DNA of 64,000 nt from Larus michahellis (lineage: Eukaryota > Chordata > Aves > Charadriiformes > Laridae), in the NCBI RefSeq assembly GCF_964199755.1, contig NC_133903.1, positions 53,063,239-53,127,238 on the forward strand, in the 5' to 3' direction. The stretch's first letter is position 1. Each line of letters opens with the position of its first letter. The position numbers were made by a program, and so were the translations under genes. Shown piece by piece: positions 12,301 to 41,700 of this stretch. The notes beneath the pieces were generated by a model. It searched no databases and had not been told where the DNA came from. It worked only from the letters and a program-made list of their open reading frames with translations.

Positions 12301-15300
12301 TTATTATTAATTTTATTTTTTATTCTTCTAGCTTCTAATTCTAGCACATACTTTGTAAACTTTTAAAGAAGCCGACCTGCTTAAAAACATCAGTGAAAAT
12401 AGTAAATATCACAGAATTTTTCTACTAGCGCTCTAAAATGCAAAATTTACTTGGAGAGACTGAAAAAAGGAAGCATTAATTAACTTTCTATATTCAAGAG
12501 ATTTTGCTTAAGTCCTTCAGCAGAATTGAGATAATTATAAAGCTGTCTTATTTCCAACAACAGAAAAGAGCACATGAAGATAGGAAGAAAAAAAGGAGAA
12601 CTCCACAGACCTGTGCTAAAAATGAGTGTGTCTGCACTGCAGAGTGCCATGGCTACAGCATAGCTACATCCAGTTCCTTTCTTAGTAAGTTGCACTTTGC
12701 TTTCCTGGGTGCAACCAGACTAGCAAAAATGCTGAGATTTCTCATTTCAAGCCTTTTAAGGACAGATGTTTATTTGGGAAAAAAAAAAAAAGCCGCAAAA
12801 GGTTGGGTGCATATGCCACCAGTACTGTTGGACCCACATGTGAAAATCTCAGTGGAAAATTAGAAATTTATTCTCATTCAGTCTTTCATTTAGATAATAC
12901 AAAGTCTCCCTAATTGTTTCTGTGGCGCTTGATTTGTGCTGGAGTAGGACTGTAAGAGTGTTACTCCTCGGAGAATAGGGATCGTCATGAAAACGAGATG
13001 TGAATCTTGTCAGGCTGTCTGGCGTGTATGAAATTTTAACTAGATAAATCCTGGTACAAGGAATTTTGTTAGAACTGCTGAATAATAATTGTAAAAGTTC
13101 TGTAAGTTGATTTTTCCTGCTTTAATAGTAACTGTAATGACTTAAGATTAATTTTAGCATTTAAAAAAAAGAGGTAATTGCAGTACTTAAAACCCTGAGG
13201 CAAATCAGTGGAAATGCTTTGGAAAGGATAATTATACCTGCACGAGGAAGACTATCTGCTTAATAGCATTAACTGGTCCAATTAAGGAGAAGTGGATGAA
13301 GGGCCAATTTGTTACTTCTTTAACTATTCAATGAAAAAATGGTTTTGATACGCAAGCAATAAATTAGTTTGTTTTTTCTAAGGTGATTCCCCAAATTTTA
13401 AATATTTTAAGGACTGTTGAGGGGATCTTGTCTCTAGTTGTCATTAAGTGCTTAACATCACAGACATGCTGGTGTTTTACCATCTAAACAAGAAGAGAGG
13501 GGTTGGGTGTTTTTATGTGGCAGGCATTTTGTTCCACATCGTTAACCTAATCTGGTCATAATCCCAGTCTAAACATCCATAAAGAGATTATTCTTAATCG
13601 GGGGAAGGTGGGACCAGGAGAGGATTCTTTTTTGTTCCAAAACAGCAGCAGGTTTGTGTTATTTTGCCACTGATAAGGGCTAGAGCAGGCTGCAGGCTGG
13701 CTGAATGCAATGTAGGATCTGCTGCCACAAAGCTTTCCCTGGGGCTTGCCTGCTCTAACATAAATAGTCACGTGTGTGTCCTTAAGTATAGGTGTGGGAA
13801 TGGACGTGTGTGTACACACACCAGTCATTTGCAAACTAATGCAGGGATTTTATGTCAATGCGTTCAAGAATACATACTTGCATATATAAGCAGGCATGGA
13901 TTTTACCAGGGGGAATAGAGGGAACAGAGTTTAAGAGGGTTTTAATCCTTCCATGAGTCCTTATCTTTCATTTCCTTGCTGTAGTGCTGGCATTGCTTCT
14001 GGCACTTGCCTCAGATCTTGAGCGGTTAAAAAAGTTTTAATTAAAAGTTAAAAGCAAAGGCCCAAACCCACTTTGTGCAGTTGCACGAAGGTGGCAGCAC
14101 TGTCCTCTTCAGAGCCCTAGCACAGAGACAGGATTTTTGTTCTCTACCAGTGGTTATTTTGAGCTTTCTAAGGCAGCCCTTCAGCAGTTGGAATTGCAGA
14201 ACGTAATTTAGACAGCAGACAGCTCTACTGTGGTTAAAGCAAGCATAGCCACTGTTACCTCATACAGGTGGGTGACAGCAGAAAGGCATCTTTCATATCA
14301 GCTACGGGTTTATTTCTGTATCTACCCACAGATAGATGCATAAATACATATGCTTTTATACATACAGAGTATTAAAACAGTATTCTAAAATAAAACGTTC
14401 CCCTGAATGCGTTTATGCCGGAGCAGACCCCACAGAAACTGACAGAAGACTGATGTTAATCACGCTGTTCAGGGCACTACTTAAAAGCTGTCGGCCAACG
14501 CTGTCTACAACAGAAAACCACCGTCACTGTCACCATGCTGGCTGTACCCACAGAGCCTACTGCAAAGAGTATAAAGCCTAATTAAAGACAATGAACAAAC
14601 ACACCATTAAAACAGGATGATGTAATCAGGAAAGGGATAACTAGAAATTTCTAAATTAGAATGAATAATAAAAGAGAACTTTAAATTTTCAAAATTTAAA
14701 GCTGACAAGGAACTCATTTTCTCCTTTTCAGTGAGAACAGCACTGGACAGAAAGTCAAACCAGCTGAACGTCATGGACTGTTACAGTAAAATACTTGATT
14801 TACCACGTGCAAAAAAGATACTAATACATAGCCCAAGAGGTGGTACGACTGGAGCAGCAGGAGAGGAATGAGTATGTAGCAGGAGCAACGGGTATGTTTG
14901 GTTTATTAAAGTCCAGATTCTACAGTAGCTTTACAAAGCTTTATTCAAGTAGAATGCTCTAATCCAAAAGAGAGGGTCTCTGAGCTCTGCACAGCCATTA
15001 ATCTTCTCATTCTTTTGACTAATTGCAGACACATACATTATCACATACTTTATCACTCCTATTAAACAACCTATTAAACAACCCTAGTGCATTTCCAGTC
15101 CCCTAGCAGTACGCACTCTACTGGTGCTTCATGACCAGCAAGGAAATAACTGGCCACAACACAGGATTTTCATGGAGCAGTCCTTTAATGATTAACAAAA
15201 ATATGAATGGCACCACAACAGCCTCTCTTCTCAATCTCCGCTTCTAAAAAGAAAGGCAAGAGCCAAAGAAATGCTGAAACTCTTACCTGTTTTTTTTCAA

Positions 15301-17364
15301 CAGTTAGTCACTTTTGCCTCTCCTAATCAAAACACGCCTACATGTTTAATACAAAATCTCATCATTCACCTTGAATATTTTTTTTATTTCTTATGACAGA
15401 AATAAGAAAAATGCAGCAATTTTAAAAGAATGTTGAAAACCACAGTAGATCCCTAGAAAAGATAGCACAGCTCATGATCTTCCCTGATGGAAGGAAAGCA
15501 CCAACCTCTCAAGCACATAGCTTTTATCAGCTCTGCATAAGTTACGGAAGTGGTTAAGCACTGTACTTACTTGGAAAATTTTCATTCTGATGCTACATTT
15601 CTTCAGCACTAAGGGCTGCTCAGCTCTAGATTTTTAATTTAATCCATTTTATAAAAGCTTAATTGCAAAATTGCGTGGAGTGAGGCTGAGTTCTCTATTT
15701 TCCTATGACTTGGGAAAATTCAACCTCGATATTAAATTCTCACTTCATCTTCTATCAGTACTAATGTATATACTTGACTGATACACAACCAGCTTGGGCA
15801 CGTTGCCATAAGGCACACAGTAAATTATAGACCCCGCTCCAAAAGTTGTTGAGTTCATTAATACTGCTGATGCAATTGCATAAAAATCTAATTTTGGGGA
15901 AACGTGATGCATCCACCCCATCCTATGTAGCCAAAGCCCAAGTGTTTCCAGCAGGTAAGTGAACAAGAATGAGATTAAATGGAGATGGTGGATGTTGAGC
16001 TAAAAAAATATTAAACAAACACTCCTACCCCTACGAACAGCAGATCTCTTCGATATGAACAAAGGCAGAAACAGAATCAAAGCATCTTCACTTTTTTTCC
16101 TGGTTTCCGATTCATTGAGTAGAATCAGAGATGCATATTTAATAGTTTGCCCTAGAAGTAGCTCATTACTGACTGTTATTAGAATTACAAACTAGTAATG
16201 TTGAAACTAATTAGCAAAATAAAAGAGCTGATCCTGGTGCAGTGCCTCTGTGTTGCGGTCTCATTTTGAATGTAAGACGGATGGGACTTCACGACATCCG
16301 TACACCGTACAGAGAATGTAACTGCCAATATTTCAATATTTAACAACTAGAATTATTTTCTTTAAAGTGTCCTTCACGGTGGATATGACCTCCCAAACAA
16401 GGAAAGCAGCAGATGAGTAGGTAGCGAAGAAGTCCAGTTCTAGTGTCTTGGCCAGATTCCACCTTTAGTAATTACACTTTGCTCTTAAATTCCCCCTGCA
16501 GCTCTACTAGAATAAAGCTCTTTTTCAGCTTGTCCTGAAGCATTGTGTAGTACTCCTGTGAAGCTGTACAATACTGAAAAATATCTCCTCCCATTAAAAT
16601 TGCAAGGGGAATTTAGGTAGACAGAAAGCTGTTCCCAGAGTTTGAATTTGGGCAGAACCCCAAGGTGAACTCACTCTTGCAGCGGGATCAAGGGATCTTT
16701 GCTGACGGGGAGTGTCAGACCCTTGTTAAAGAGCACAAGTGGGAATAGCTCACGGTGCTGCCTGAATACAAACTCGGAAACTTGGGATCCCCACACCTGG
16801 AAGAGACCGCAGCGATGTTTCCTAACAAATGACTCTGTATAAAAGCCTCTGGTGCCATTGAGTATCTTATCACAACCTTATTTGGTTATTTAGTAATATT
16901 TCCAAAATTGTTTGTCGATTAAGGAGTTCCAGCAGCTTAAAACAAACAAACCAACCCACCCACCCACATTTAAAAAGTCTTTACCAACAGAAAAGCAGCT
17001 GTATAACCCAATTACACCAAGAACCACTCAAAGATTATTTAAGCAAGCTGAACGAGGCCTGCAGTACAAGCGAAAGCATTCTACGTTATGCTAAATAGAC
17101 AGCTGTAACAGTTTTCCTAGCCTCTAATTTGGGAGTCATTTAAAATATTTAGGTAACTGACACCCAGATTAGTTTATACACAAAAGCCATTCTTACTAAA
17201 CTAGAATAATTTAGAACAATCACTGTATAAATTCCTCTAAAAAGGAAAAAAAACTCTCCAAATCCATCCACACACACTGAGGCCGTTTGCTGTTTGTATC
17301 TTGTGCCTTTTGTTTTTTGGTTGGTTTTTTTTCCCTTCTTGTTGCCTTTCTTTTTTCAGATGCC
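9331..17364. other. Gene-free stretch between OMA1 and TACSTD2
   Basis: I see no exon chain, RNA gene or recognised mobile element here. There is a short ATT-rich simple run near 12285-12325, a CCCA run near 16950, and scattered short open frames without family resemblance. The left part may hold OMA1 regulatory DNA. The right end should include the TACSTD2 3' UTR, whose polyadenylation site I could not fix. Confidence 0.6.
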
Positions 17365-17385
17365 TTTTTTTTTTTTTTTTTTTTT
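17365..17385. repeat. T21 homopolymer (A21 in TACSTD2 sense)
   Basis: A run of 21 T on the plus strand starts seven bases past the TACSTD2 stop codon, so the transcript would read stop, TCTGGGG, then A21. It resembles a retrogene tail, but TACSTD2 is far too old for a tail to stay pure, so a recent slippage-grown tract is more likely. Confidence 0.95.
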
Positions 17386-17392
17386 CCCCAGA

Positions 17393-18322
17393 TCAGGGCA
17401 GCTGTAAGCTTGGTGCTCTTATTTCACCCATTTCTTTCATCTCAATTTTCTCATATTTTCTTGTCCGCAGCTGCCTCAGAATGACCAGCACAGCGATGCC
17501 AAAGCCAGCAGCCATCGTCACCACTGTCACCACAGCACTCGCGCCAGCAGCCAGCTGTTTCATGCAAAACTGCGGGGGCTTTTCATCAATATAGTAAATC
17601 CTTATTTTTTCAATATCCAGAGCATCTCCATTGACAGTTAACGTTCTGTTAGAACGAAATACGGAGTCATCTGTTATATCTTTTTCAAAGTAATAGGCCA
17701 CATCAGCTATATCTACGTCACACCTCGATTTCTCAGAGCCCTGCTGGTTCAGCTGGATTCGGATAAGCGGGAAATTGTACTTCACGGCTGTGATGAACTT
17801 GGGGTGCAGTTTGTATCGGCTCTCAAACAGATGTCTCAGGGCGTCTTCTATGTTGGTAACATTGAAGGCACAGGACCTTTTTTTGTGCTTCATTTCAATG
17901 TAGATCCAGCTTGTTCTAACCAGTTCACCGCAACTCAGGCTTTTGTCACCCTTTTCGGTTCTTCTGACTCCGGCAGTGTTCACACACCAGCAAGTAGCTG
18001 CTTGATTGCACTGCCTGGCTTTGAAGACACCACTGTCCTCGCAGTCTGGATTGTAAATGCCATCAATATCTAACAGCACACGGGGCTGGCCCCAGAAGCG
18101 ATTCTCCTTCAGGGGAGTCATTTCTGCCTTCATCAGCAAGCATTTTGAAGTCAGCGTTGAACAGTCTACCCTGTGATTTGAACCTACCAGCACGCAGGTG
18201 CAGTTCCCAGATCCGTCCTGGGCACACACTGTCCACTTGTTGGTCGCACAGGTACAGTTGTTCTGCGCTGATGAAGCTGCCGCCAGAATCAAACCCAGCA
18301 AAACCCCCAAGAGAGGCTCCAT
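17393..18322 (-). CDS. TACSTD2: TACSTD2 (TROP2), intronless
   Basis: TROP2 is a single-pass cell-surface glycoprotein of epithelia, paralogous to EPCAM, acting in adhesion, calcium signalling and regulated intramembrane proteolysis. The 309-residue frame has a signal peptide (1 to about 19), an N-terminal Cys-rich region (23-61), a thyroglobulin type-1 domain with CWCV at 111-114, the EPCAM-type C-terminal ectodomain, a membrane helix at about 257-282 and a short basic tail ending KYEKIEMKEMGE. Possible N-glycosylation sites are N22, N40, N154 and N225. Human TROP2 is 323 residues. The lack of introns, the tail and the location between OMA1 and MYSM1 point to TACSTD2 rather than the multi-exon EPCAM. 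The start has a strong context (A at -3, G at +4). The tail lacks the serine that human TROP2 carries in its juxtamembrane basic stretch. Confidence 0.95.
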   Translation of the reverse strand: MEPLLGVLLGLILAAASSAQNNCTCATNKWTVCAQDGSGNCTCVLVGSNHRVDCSTLTSKCLLMKAEMTPLKENRFWGQPRVLLDIDGIYNPDCEDSGVFKARQCNQAATCWCVNTAGVRRTEKGDKSLSCGELVRTSWIYIEMKHKKRSCAFNVTNIEDALRHLFESRYKLHPKFITAVKYNFPLIRIQLNQQGSEKSRCDVDIADVAYYFEKDITDDSVFRSNRTLTVNGDALDIEKIRIYYIDEKPPQFCMKQLAAGASAVVTVVTMAAGFGIAVLVILRQLRTRKYEKIEMKEMGEIRAPSLQLP

Positions 18323-18428
18323 ATTGCAGGTGAAAAGCGTGGATGAAGTCCCGGGTGACAGCAGGCAATAGCTGAAGCTTTAATCCATTCATGGAGTTTA
18401 CTCGTTTGTACATGCTGGTGTGCTGCTC

Positions 18429-18436
18429 CCTTTATC
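18429..18436 (-). promoter_or_regulatory. TACSTD2: Possible TATA-like box of TACSTD2
   Basis: The minus strand reads GATAAAGG about 105 bases upstream of the start codon. If it is a TATA-like element, transcription would begin near 18405 with a 5' UTR of roughly 80 nt. This is a position-based guess from one weak motif. Confidence 0.3.
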
Positions 18437-20488
18437 AAGATTCAAATCAGACCCACCAAACAGGTTCTCCTTCAAAAACAACTGGCATCTTGTACCCAAA
18501 TTCTAGAGAAGTCAACAGATTGCACTTTCAGCTCTTACCTGGCAGGGAGCGGCACTGGTGCCTGCCTCCAGCTGCCTGCCATCCCTCTTCCTTGATGAGG
18601 AACCAACAGGGAAAAGACAAAAGCCAACCTGAAGCATAGATCCTACCTTGGGCTTCCCTTCTGGACTAAAGCACAAGCAGCTTGCCCTTTTCCTTCTTTA
18701 GGCTTTGTATGGACTATGCAAATACACGTTTGTGTATGCTGCAACAGAACCCTGGAGTAGCTGCCAACTCCGGAGGAACAGCTGTTCATCAGTTTGATGG
18801 CTGCTCTCCTACTGACAGGGCACAGGAGCGCAGTCTCGCCTTCCAGCACGGAAAGCTTCTCTCGCTCCTTTCCTCTGGCCTGTGCTCATCCCAAGGCAAT
18901 ACTAGGAATGACGATTTTCATGCTTGCATTACCTTTACAGAGTTGTTAGCTGTTTCTGAAAAGATTTTTCAATCTGAACTTTGAGTAATGCCTTTCGCAG
19001 TACACTCCAGTAGCTCCCAAGCGTCCTAATGATCTACAAAGCATGAGTTACCGCTTCCATGTGTTGGGGCAGCTGCTGAAAGATATTTTCCAGTTTGCAT
19101 TAAGCAAGTCCCATTCATCTGATTTGTCAAACACTGTCAGACACTTTATAAATCATTATTTTGGGACCAGTAACGACCATAGAACAGTGTATACATTAGC
19201 TCCTTCTACCTGTGCTGCTGCTTTCCTGAGGGCCTGCCCCGCTTCAAATCAACGCAAGCTGGGCTCCTCGGAGCCATGGCTTGCGTCAGCGTGAACAGTG
19301 GGAACTTATCCTGGCTGCCAGAGAGTATTTGTAACACAGTATCGGTTTAAAATTAAACGCTCCCCAACGTAAATACCCTCTGCCACCAGAGAAGGGCACA
19401 ATCTGGAGCTGAACTTTGCAGCTGGACCTATTTCTAAATAAGCCACGGAAACATACGCCTCTTGAAGGAGCAACGGTGAGGCAAGTTCTTCAAATAATTC
19501 TTGGCTCCTTTATAGTGCGTTATCACACCTCTCCGTTTCCCCTAACAGTAGTTACCTTTCTCAGAAAAGAACTGAGATCTGCAGTTAAAATTATTATTAA
19601 AACTGCTAGGTATTTCAAGTTGTCATATTGATGATTCTTTGATAATAGTCTGGTAACTCTTTTCCCATTTTTAATTTCTAAAAATTAATTACCTATATTA
19701 CCTATAGTAATCTGCTTTTTTAAAAAAATTTTACATCCTTCCTTCAACGTCAAAATCCACTGAACTGTCACCTACATACCCATCTCTTGTCTTTATTTTG
19801 TTTCACATCAAGAACTTCAGAGAGGGTACGTTCTGTTTTTCTTCTCTCTGGAGGAGAGAGCCTCAACTGCCGTAACCTTACAGCCCACAACTGCCTTCAG
19901 TGAAGCGACGGCAACGTCTATACAGCCGAGGGCTGCGCTGCCCTCCTGCCCAGAAAGCCCCGTATGGACGGGCAGTTAACGGGCCTTTTTGGTAATTAGT
20001 ACTTTTCTTGTATGATGTTTACAGACATTCATGTTTGGTCGCAGCCTCGTATTATCATTTGACAGTTTCCCCTTTTTACAGGCACTTACAGGGAAGTACA
20101 GAAAAATTGACTGGTTTGTCAAAAGTAAGATGTGGAAGAAAAAACATGGGTAACTAAACGAGATGGCCTCTTTTCCCTGCTGGCGGAAGATTCTCATTGC
20201 TGTTACCTGAATTAAAATCTGTGTTGTCTCTTCCCTCAAAGGTGGCCAGAAGCATGACGATGGTTTTAGAATATACCCGTCACCAAGCAAAAAGCATAGA
20301 ACAAGAGAACAAGAAAAAGCTCAGGCACGAGAAGGGCAAAGGAAGAATAATTTTAAGTTTCCCTGACAGAGCTGCATAAATTGCCAAAGAAAGTGCACTT
20401 TTCCATTGACTTTTTTTGCACTGGTGGCATTCCCCCTCTGTAAATAAGGGCAGAACAGACGTATTTTAAAGACAAAATTCCAAATACC

Positions 20489-20520
20489 TATATACATATA
20501 TATATTTATATATATATAAA
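20489..20520. repeat. TA-rich microsatellite
   Basis: An imperfect TA dinucleotide run with a TTTATA interruption, in intergenic DNA between TACSTD2 and MYSM1. Confidence 0.8.
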
Positions 20521-21860
20521 AATATGTGTCTGTGACACTAAAAAAATAAAAAGTATTATTTCCTTTAATCCATGCTAAGATGTAATGGCACTACAAGAGT
20601 TAATTATTTAGAACAGCAGCCTGTAAAAGGAATAATCCTGTAGGAAATGCGGAGGGCATTATTTCTTTAGTGATCTCTGCTTCCATGGAAACAATTTCTC
20701 AGCACAATTCTAAATCTCATAAAAATAGGGCACTAGGTCTATGTAAAACAGCAAGACATTTCCAATTAAACAACCAGAATGCTTTTATCTAGGCCATTAA
20801 ATACTTTGTTCAGTATCAAATATGACTACAGTGTTCACTGGGATGTTAACATCCAGCTCCTTCCCAAGCGCCGGCTCCGTGGGGGCGGGTGAAGTCACCC
20901 TGCACGCACCCTGATGTCCCTTATCTCCTCGCTGAGGCTGGCAGCGGCAGCACAGCACCGTTCCTTCCCCTTGCAGAGGCCGGGGTGCACTCTACACCTC
21001 CATGCCACTTGTTTGCCACCTCCACGCATCCCTTTCCCTGACACAGCGCAGTCCTCACTGCTCAGTAACGCCCAGCAGACCAAATTCTCACAGCAGGAAA
21101 GGGTTCGCCTGGCTCCTGCTGCTGGCAGAAACAGAGGTAGAACCACCACGTTTGAATCAAATTTGTTTGAAAGGTAATCTGATGATCACCTTCAGAATTC
21201 ACTGGAGTCGCCCACAAAACCAAACCCATTACGTTACTGTAGCGATCCTACAGCCAGGACTCTGAAAACCGTGGGAAATACAGATCTGCCATCCTGGCAT
21301 CCCTGCCACAAAGTACTACGGGATAATTTTCTGAAGGAGACTAAAGCAGAGGGTTCGTAAGAACAAACGAAAGAAACAAATCTATACCAAGGTACACAGC
21401 TACTGCCCGCAACGTGTAATCACTACCCAGAAGTTTACAGGCACTGGTAAGAACAGTTTTCATCTTACTTCAAACCTTTTTGTATCAGCTGTGACAAAGC
21501 CCCCTCTGGTGGTGTTGCACTGAGTTGAATCACCGGGTTATTGTTCCAGACTTGGAGGAAATACCAGATCTGAGCTCAAGAGACAAAAAGCTGTTACAAA
21601 CGTGGAACACACCCTTCCAGGTCCTGCAGGTGCGGCCTTTATTAGCAGACCCTTGCGTGGCAGCAGGAGGGAATGTCAAAGCAGCAACAGAAAGGAAAAA
21701 AAAGTTATTTCATATCAAGTGGCAACAGCGTTAACTTGTTTTGTTTGGCTGGTTTGGGATTTGGTTTTGTTTGTTTTGGGGTTTGTTTGTTATTGGAAAG
21801 TTACTTATTTAAAAAAATAAAATAAGATATAGGCATTTCCCTCCCCTGGAACACAAGGCT

Positions 21861-21890
21861 ATACACACACACATATATATATATGTATAT
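21861..21890. repeat. CA/TA compound microsatellite
   Basis: A short CA run passes into a TA run and ends GTATAT. It is a compound dinucleotide repeat in intergenic DNA. Confidence 0.8.
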
Positions 21891-24778
21891 CTCCCTGTGA
21901 AGAAGCACCGCTGATAACTGGGACAGCAACACTTGACTCAGCCAACAAATGCCCATAAAGGGTATTTGCCAAAAGTTACATCTTCGGGGTTTGGGTTTGT
22001 GGGGGCTTTTTTTGTTTATTTGTTTTTTAGATTGTTGACTCTTCCACTTTAAATTGTATCATTCTACTCGCTACTCAACCCTTTCCCATCTCCTGAGCAA
22101 CAGCTCGGCCAGCTGCAACAGCTGCTCTTGCATAAAGAAATAGGGTGTTAGGCCACAACAGGTACATTACAACAAAGAGAGCATGGAAGGGATTGCTGGA
22201 TGGAAAAAAACCAAACCTCCAGTGAGCTTCCCAATAAAAATATTTAATGCCTTATATGTGTTTGGTAGCAGAACTTGGTAATATTAGTAAGATAGATTTT
22301 TATCTCTTTAGAAGCATGCAACTGCCAAACTCATTATTAATCACACAGTCAAAATAACTTATGAAAAGTAGGTTAGTGATTTTCTTACCATGGCTCCTGC
22401 CAACAAAATTATTGCTTAGCATCACAAATGCGGTATTTCCAGTTCACATGCGTTATCATGTGGTGATGCCGGATTACAGTGGTACCAGCGGTTGTATTTC
22501 CTCGCACAGCACCCTGCCGATGAACTCCCAGACAATCTGGAGTCTTCGTGTGCGTATCAAAGGCTCGATACTGCACCACCTCCTCTTCTCAAGAGACAAA
22601 CTGCTTCAAAAGTATGTTTTACTCAAAATGCTTCTGTAACATCACTGTTAAATCCAATTAATACAACTGTATTACTTTAACGCATTTTAATCATTAAAGA
22701 GAGAAGCAGCCAGCACATCGTTACCTCTACGTGGTAAATACTGACATCCATCCTTAAATGGCTGGAAACGGACCGCGTGTGGACAGAGAACATTATCTAC
22801 TTCATATTGCTGTTACACAAGAGGTTTAGAATTCTCTTCCTACAAATCAGAACTAATTACAGCTTTTAGTACATACATTTATCCTGTGCGATTTTTCTAG
22901 AGAGTAACTTATGCAAAACTGCAAAAGAACACCTTCCACTGCAGACCACTCCACGACTAAGTAGGGAAGGAATGCTTTCTCACCAAAAGCGTCCTTTAAA
23001 CTAGACACAGAGAAAGCCATGCAATCTTTTTAAGTAGGAAGTCCCAAAGATGACATTTTAGGATATATGCAGAGTGAGTCACCATGCCTTACACACATGG
23101 ATCCCCGAGTTTGTTAGTGGGCTCTAACGCTGCGCACCAGCAGGTCTGAACATAGAGGAGAGCAGAGAACATTCACCAATATTTTTAAGTCCACAGCTCT
23201 TGATACCCAGTGATTGCCCCAATGCAGATTCAAGGGCTTACATTTTCGTACGATCGGGTTCTGCACCTTCCACTCGCTAACAGAAAGAGATGAACGTTTT
23301 GCGAGGCATGATAAAAAAGTAACGTTAACTTCCTGTAAAGGAGTTCCTTCCTTGGGACGCAACTCCACAATTTTAAAGCTTTTCAAACTCTTCATACAAA
23401 GGAAAAGCCGAAGTTAAAAATGTAAACATATAAAATCTTAAAATTCCATTTATATTACATAAGACTAGATATATACACACATATATTTTTTTTTTAAAAT
23501 AAGAATTGAGTCCGTTGTCACCCCTCTAGATATAAACCCAAGGTCTCGCTCGATTCATGTTTTCAAATATATTTTAGACCTCTCTGAGAAACTTTGCCCA
23601 AGATAAATTTGTGTAAATATTAATAACTGCATACAAATTCCCTCATGATTTAGAAAGCAAAATTTTAAGCACATTTTTTCTATGAAGATTCACAGTGATA
23701 TAGCTCGTGAAACATTTCCAACTTCCAATCAAAAAAACTTCTCAAGATCAATCTGTTTAGGACTAATTTATCTGAATGTATACTTGTATGAAATTATAAT
23801 TGAAGAACTGATACAAACCAGGACGTTTTCTTATTGAACTGCACATTATAGAGGAGACTCTGAATATAAAACTTGGTGGGTTTTTTTTCTTTAAAAAGGC
23901 AAATACTTTTCTGCTTGTTGCACTAAGGTTGCCATCAATCAAGAGCTCTTGTTTCCACAGGAAACAGTGGCAATTAGAAGAGGACAGATCGCAACAATCC
24001 AGCAGAACAACGTACTCTCTCCCCACAGAATGGAAGACCAGAAAGATTGCAACCTGTAATAAAACAGGAGTTATCATTTCCACTGGAAACAAGCACAACC
24101 GCTACTGAGAAGTCAGGAAAACTTGCCAGCTTTTTCTCCCCAATACAGAAGCGAGATGGCAAAGAACATGCCAAAAAGCCACTTGACCAAAGGGATCAAT
24201 GGGGAAAAAAAAGTAAAAAAAAAAATAAAAATAATCAGATGATGTATCAAACTACAACTGAATAAAACTTCAGACTGGATACCAGGAAAGTTTGAAATCA
24301 ACCAGCTACAAAATTTTAATTTCAGTGAAGTTTCTCTTTTATGAATTCATTCAAACTTACAATCTCTAAAGCGTTAAGAAATAAATTCATTCAGAGTTAG
24401 ATGGGTACTTGTAAATAAAAAATAAGAGAAAATTTCCAAACAGGAAGACATGAGAGAGGACAAAGTCTCCTTGAGAACTGAAGCACAGGATTCTCAACAG
24501 GTTGTCCTTCTTCCCAGGTGGCAGACTGTTGGTCAAGCAATTAATGCTGTAGCACTCGTTTTTTACAAAATGTTAGTATTAAGTGTTTCTCGTGTAGTCA
24601 AGTCACGCACATCACAAATTTTTCAGATTCCCGTTTCATGACAATAAGATGACACCGGATTCTGTAACAGTTCTATTAAAATGGATAATAATTCTGAAAG
24701 AGTTGACATAATGGGGAGGAGGTGAAGAAAATTAAAAAAATAAAATCAAAATTCCATAATTTTGTTTTGTTAAAGCCA

Positions 24779-41119
<16,341 letters not shown>

Positions 41120-41136
41120 GACACCGGCCCCGCCGA

Positions 41137-41146
41137 TCTCGCGAGA
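41137..41146. promoter_or_regulatory. MYSM1: TCTCGCGAGA promoter palindrome
   Basis: A perfect ten-base TCTCGCGAGA palindrome lies 17 bases upstream of the MYSM1 ATG. This element drives many TATA-less CpG promoters, often bidirectionally, and is linked to ZBTB33 (Kaiso) occupancy. Its place within the likely 5' UTR or core promoter is typical. Confidence 0.75.
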
Positions 41147-41700
41147 AGAGGCGGGAGCACCGCCCGGCGCCGGCGCCTGGGCATGCGCGGGGCGCCGCGC
41201 GCGCGCAGCGGCGCTGAGTGAAGCTGCGCCCTGAGGAGAAGCCGGGGCGGAGGCGGAGAGATGGCGCTGGGGTAGGCGGGGCGCCGAGGGGCAGCTGAGG
41301 GCGAGCCGGGCGCCGAGGGGAAGCTCCCAGGGTACGAGCGAAGGGGAAGGGGCTGGCTGTCAGGCAGGGACGGGAGAGCGCGGGGGGCTGAGGGGAAAGC
41401 ACTGGTGTGAGGGGGACGGAGCGGGCCGCGGAGGTCGCAGCCCTCACAGGCCGCGAGTCCCTGTGGCTGCTGCTCCTCCAGGCCGCCCCGCTCCCTGTGG
41501 GGCTGGGAGTGCTCCGAGGGGGGAGGCCGTGTCTCAGGGTGGATGGAAACGCGCCTGGCGATTCGCTTTTCCTCGCTGGCGGCTGCTGAAGCGCGCTGGG
41601 CTAACGGCGGTTTGCGAGCTGGCCCGGGTGAAGCCGGGCCCGCTGAAGTGCGATGCGCTGGCCGAAGAAGGATGCTATTTCGGTGCATCGTCCTGCAGAT

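Larger units (their letters stand above)
18440..24778. other. TACSTD2-MYSM1 intergenic and MYSM1 3' UTR
   Basis: No exon chain is visible. The right part must hold the MYSM1 3' UTR. Candidate minus-strand poly(A) signals are ATTAAA at 24315-24320 and AATAAA at 22015-22020, and sequence alone does not choose between them. Simple repeats include TA-rich runs at 20489-20520 and 21861-21890 and a G/T-rich run at 21735-21800. A GC-richer patch lies at 20870-21135. Confidence 0.55.

Noticed and set aside
17393-18322. Identification as EPCAM
   Set aside because: EPCAM is a multi-exon gene elsewhere in vertebrate genomes. The intronless structure, the tail and the OMA1-MYSM1 neighbourhood fit TACSTD2.
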